Below the pieces are notes generated by a model. The model saw only the letters and a program-made list of their open reading frames with translations, was not told where the DNA came from and did no database searches. Shown one piece after another: positions 12,507 to 12,528 of a stretch of 12,528 bases of DNA (position 1 is its first letter; each line of letters begins with the position of its first letter). The position numbers and the translations under genes are program-made. The stretch is from CAZKTS01 sp964555735. GTDB lineage: Bacteria > Actinomycetota > Acidimicrobiia > IMCC26256 > PALSA-555. The stretch lies in assembly GCA_964555735.1 (NCBI GenBank), contig CAZKTS010000369.1:1-12528 (forward strand). The letters are read 5' to 3'.

Positions 12507-12528
12507 ATGCTGCAGTCCCTCGATCTCC
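12507..12528 (+). CDS. Start of a further gene (seven codons, runs off the window)
   Basis: ATG 12507 is preceded by GGGAAAGGA with an 8-base spacer, a good ribosome binding site, and opens MLQSLDL before the window ends. The gap of 185 bases after the regulator gene suggests its own promoter. Nothing can be said about function. Confidence 0.6.

Noticed and set aside
1..12528. Mobile elements, CRISPR, tRNA/rRNA, toxin-antitoxin or phage modules
   Set aside because: I found no transposase, integrase, terminal repeats, regularly spaced repeats or cloverleaf-like segments. Composition is uniform across the window apart from short AT-rich promoter patches.

Overview
The window is GC-rich throughout, with strong G/C bias at third codon positions, Shine-Dalgarno starts and very tight gene packing. 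The gene content fits a free-living aerobic actinobacterium: a luciferase-like (probably F420-dependent) monooxygenase, an LtrA-family membrane protein, a clade-3-type catalase, a cytoplasmic bis-MGD molybdoenzyme, SDR and acyl-CoA synthetase genes, and orphan OmpR-type regulators. The style of the proteins suggests Actinomycetota, possibly Acidimicrobiia, but that placement is inference. I see no tRNA, rRNA, CRISPR array, transposase, integrase or attachment site. No stretch over 300 bases lacks a gene.

Layout. (1) Bases 1-142, minus: N-terminal end of an unrecognised protein. Bases 143-255: divergent control region with a 21-bp palindrome that overlaps back-to-back extended -10 elements. 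Bases 256-2475, plus: molybdopterin oxidoreductase with an N-terminal [4Fe-4S] motif. (2) Bases 2491-5187, minus: catalase followed 33 bases later by an LtrA-family protein, with a nested stem-loop filling the spacer. This pair converges on the molybdoenzyme across a 15-base gap. (3) Bases 5188-5371: divergent control region with a perfect 7-bp inverted repeat. (4) Bases 5372-9770, plus: a probable four-gene operon of a cysteine-containing receiver-like protein, a membrane-anchored three-cupredoxin multicopper oxidase (1-base stop/start overlap), an SDR-family protein with His in place of the catalytic Tyr, and an acyl-CoA synthetase. (5) Bases 9786-11569, minus: LLM-class monooxygenase and, 128 bases upstream of it, an SRPBCC-fold protein. 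The monooxygenase converges on the synthetase across another 15-base gap. (6) Bases 11570-11754: divergent control region with two CAGGAAC boxes set 11 bases apart. Bases 11755-12321, plus: an OmpR/PhoB-type DNA-binding protein with a degenerate receiver domain. (7) Bases 12507-12528: the first seven codons of a further gene.

How the genes may work together. Region 4 is the most interesting. A protein of unknown function is translationally coupled to a copper oxidase that carries a complete laccase-type copper set plus an extra type-1 copper domain on a membrane tether. Catalase and a membrane protein are transcribed away from the same control region. This looks like a membrane copper-redox module placed beside peroxide defence. 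Whether the SDR and acyl-CoA synthetase downstream share that function or only its promoter cannot be told from sequence. The SDR, synthetase and LLM monooxygenase together resemble a small lipid or xenobiotic degradation set. Two different proteins here (5372-5986 and the N-terminus of 11755-12321) look like receiver folds without the phosphorylation pocket, so the region may favour phosphorylation-independent control.
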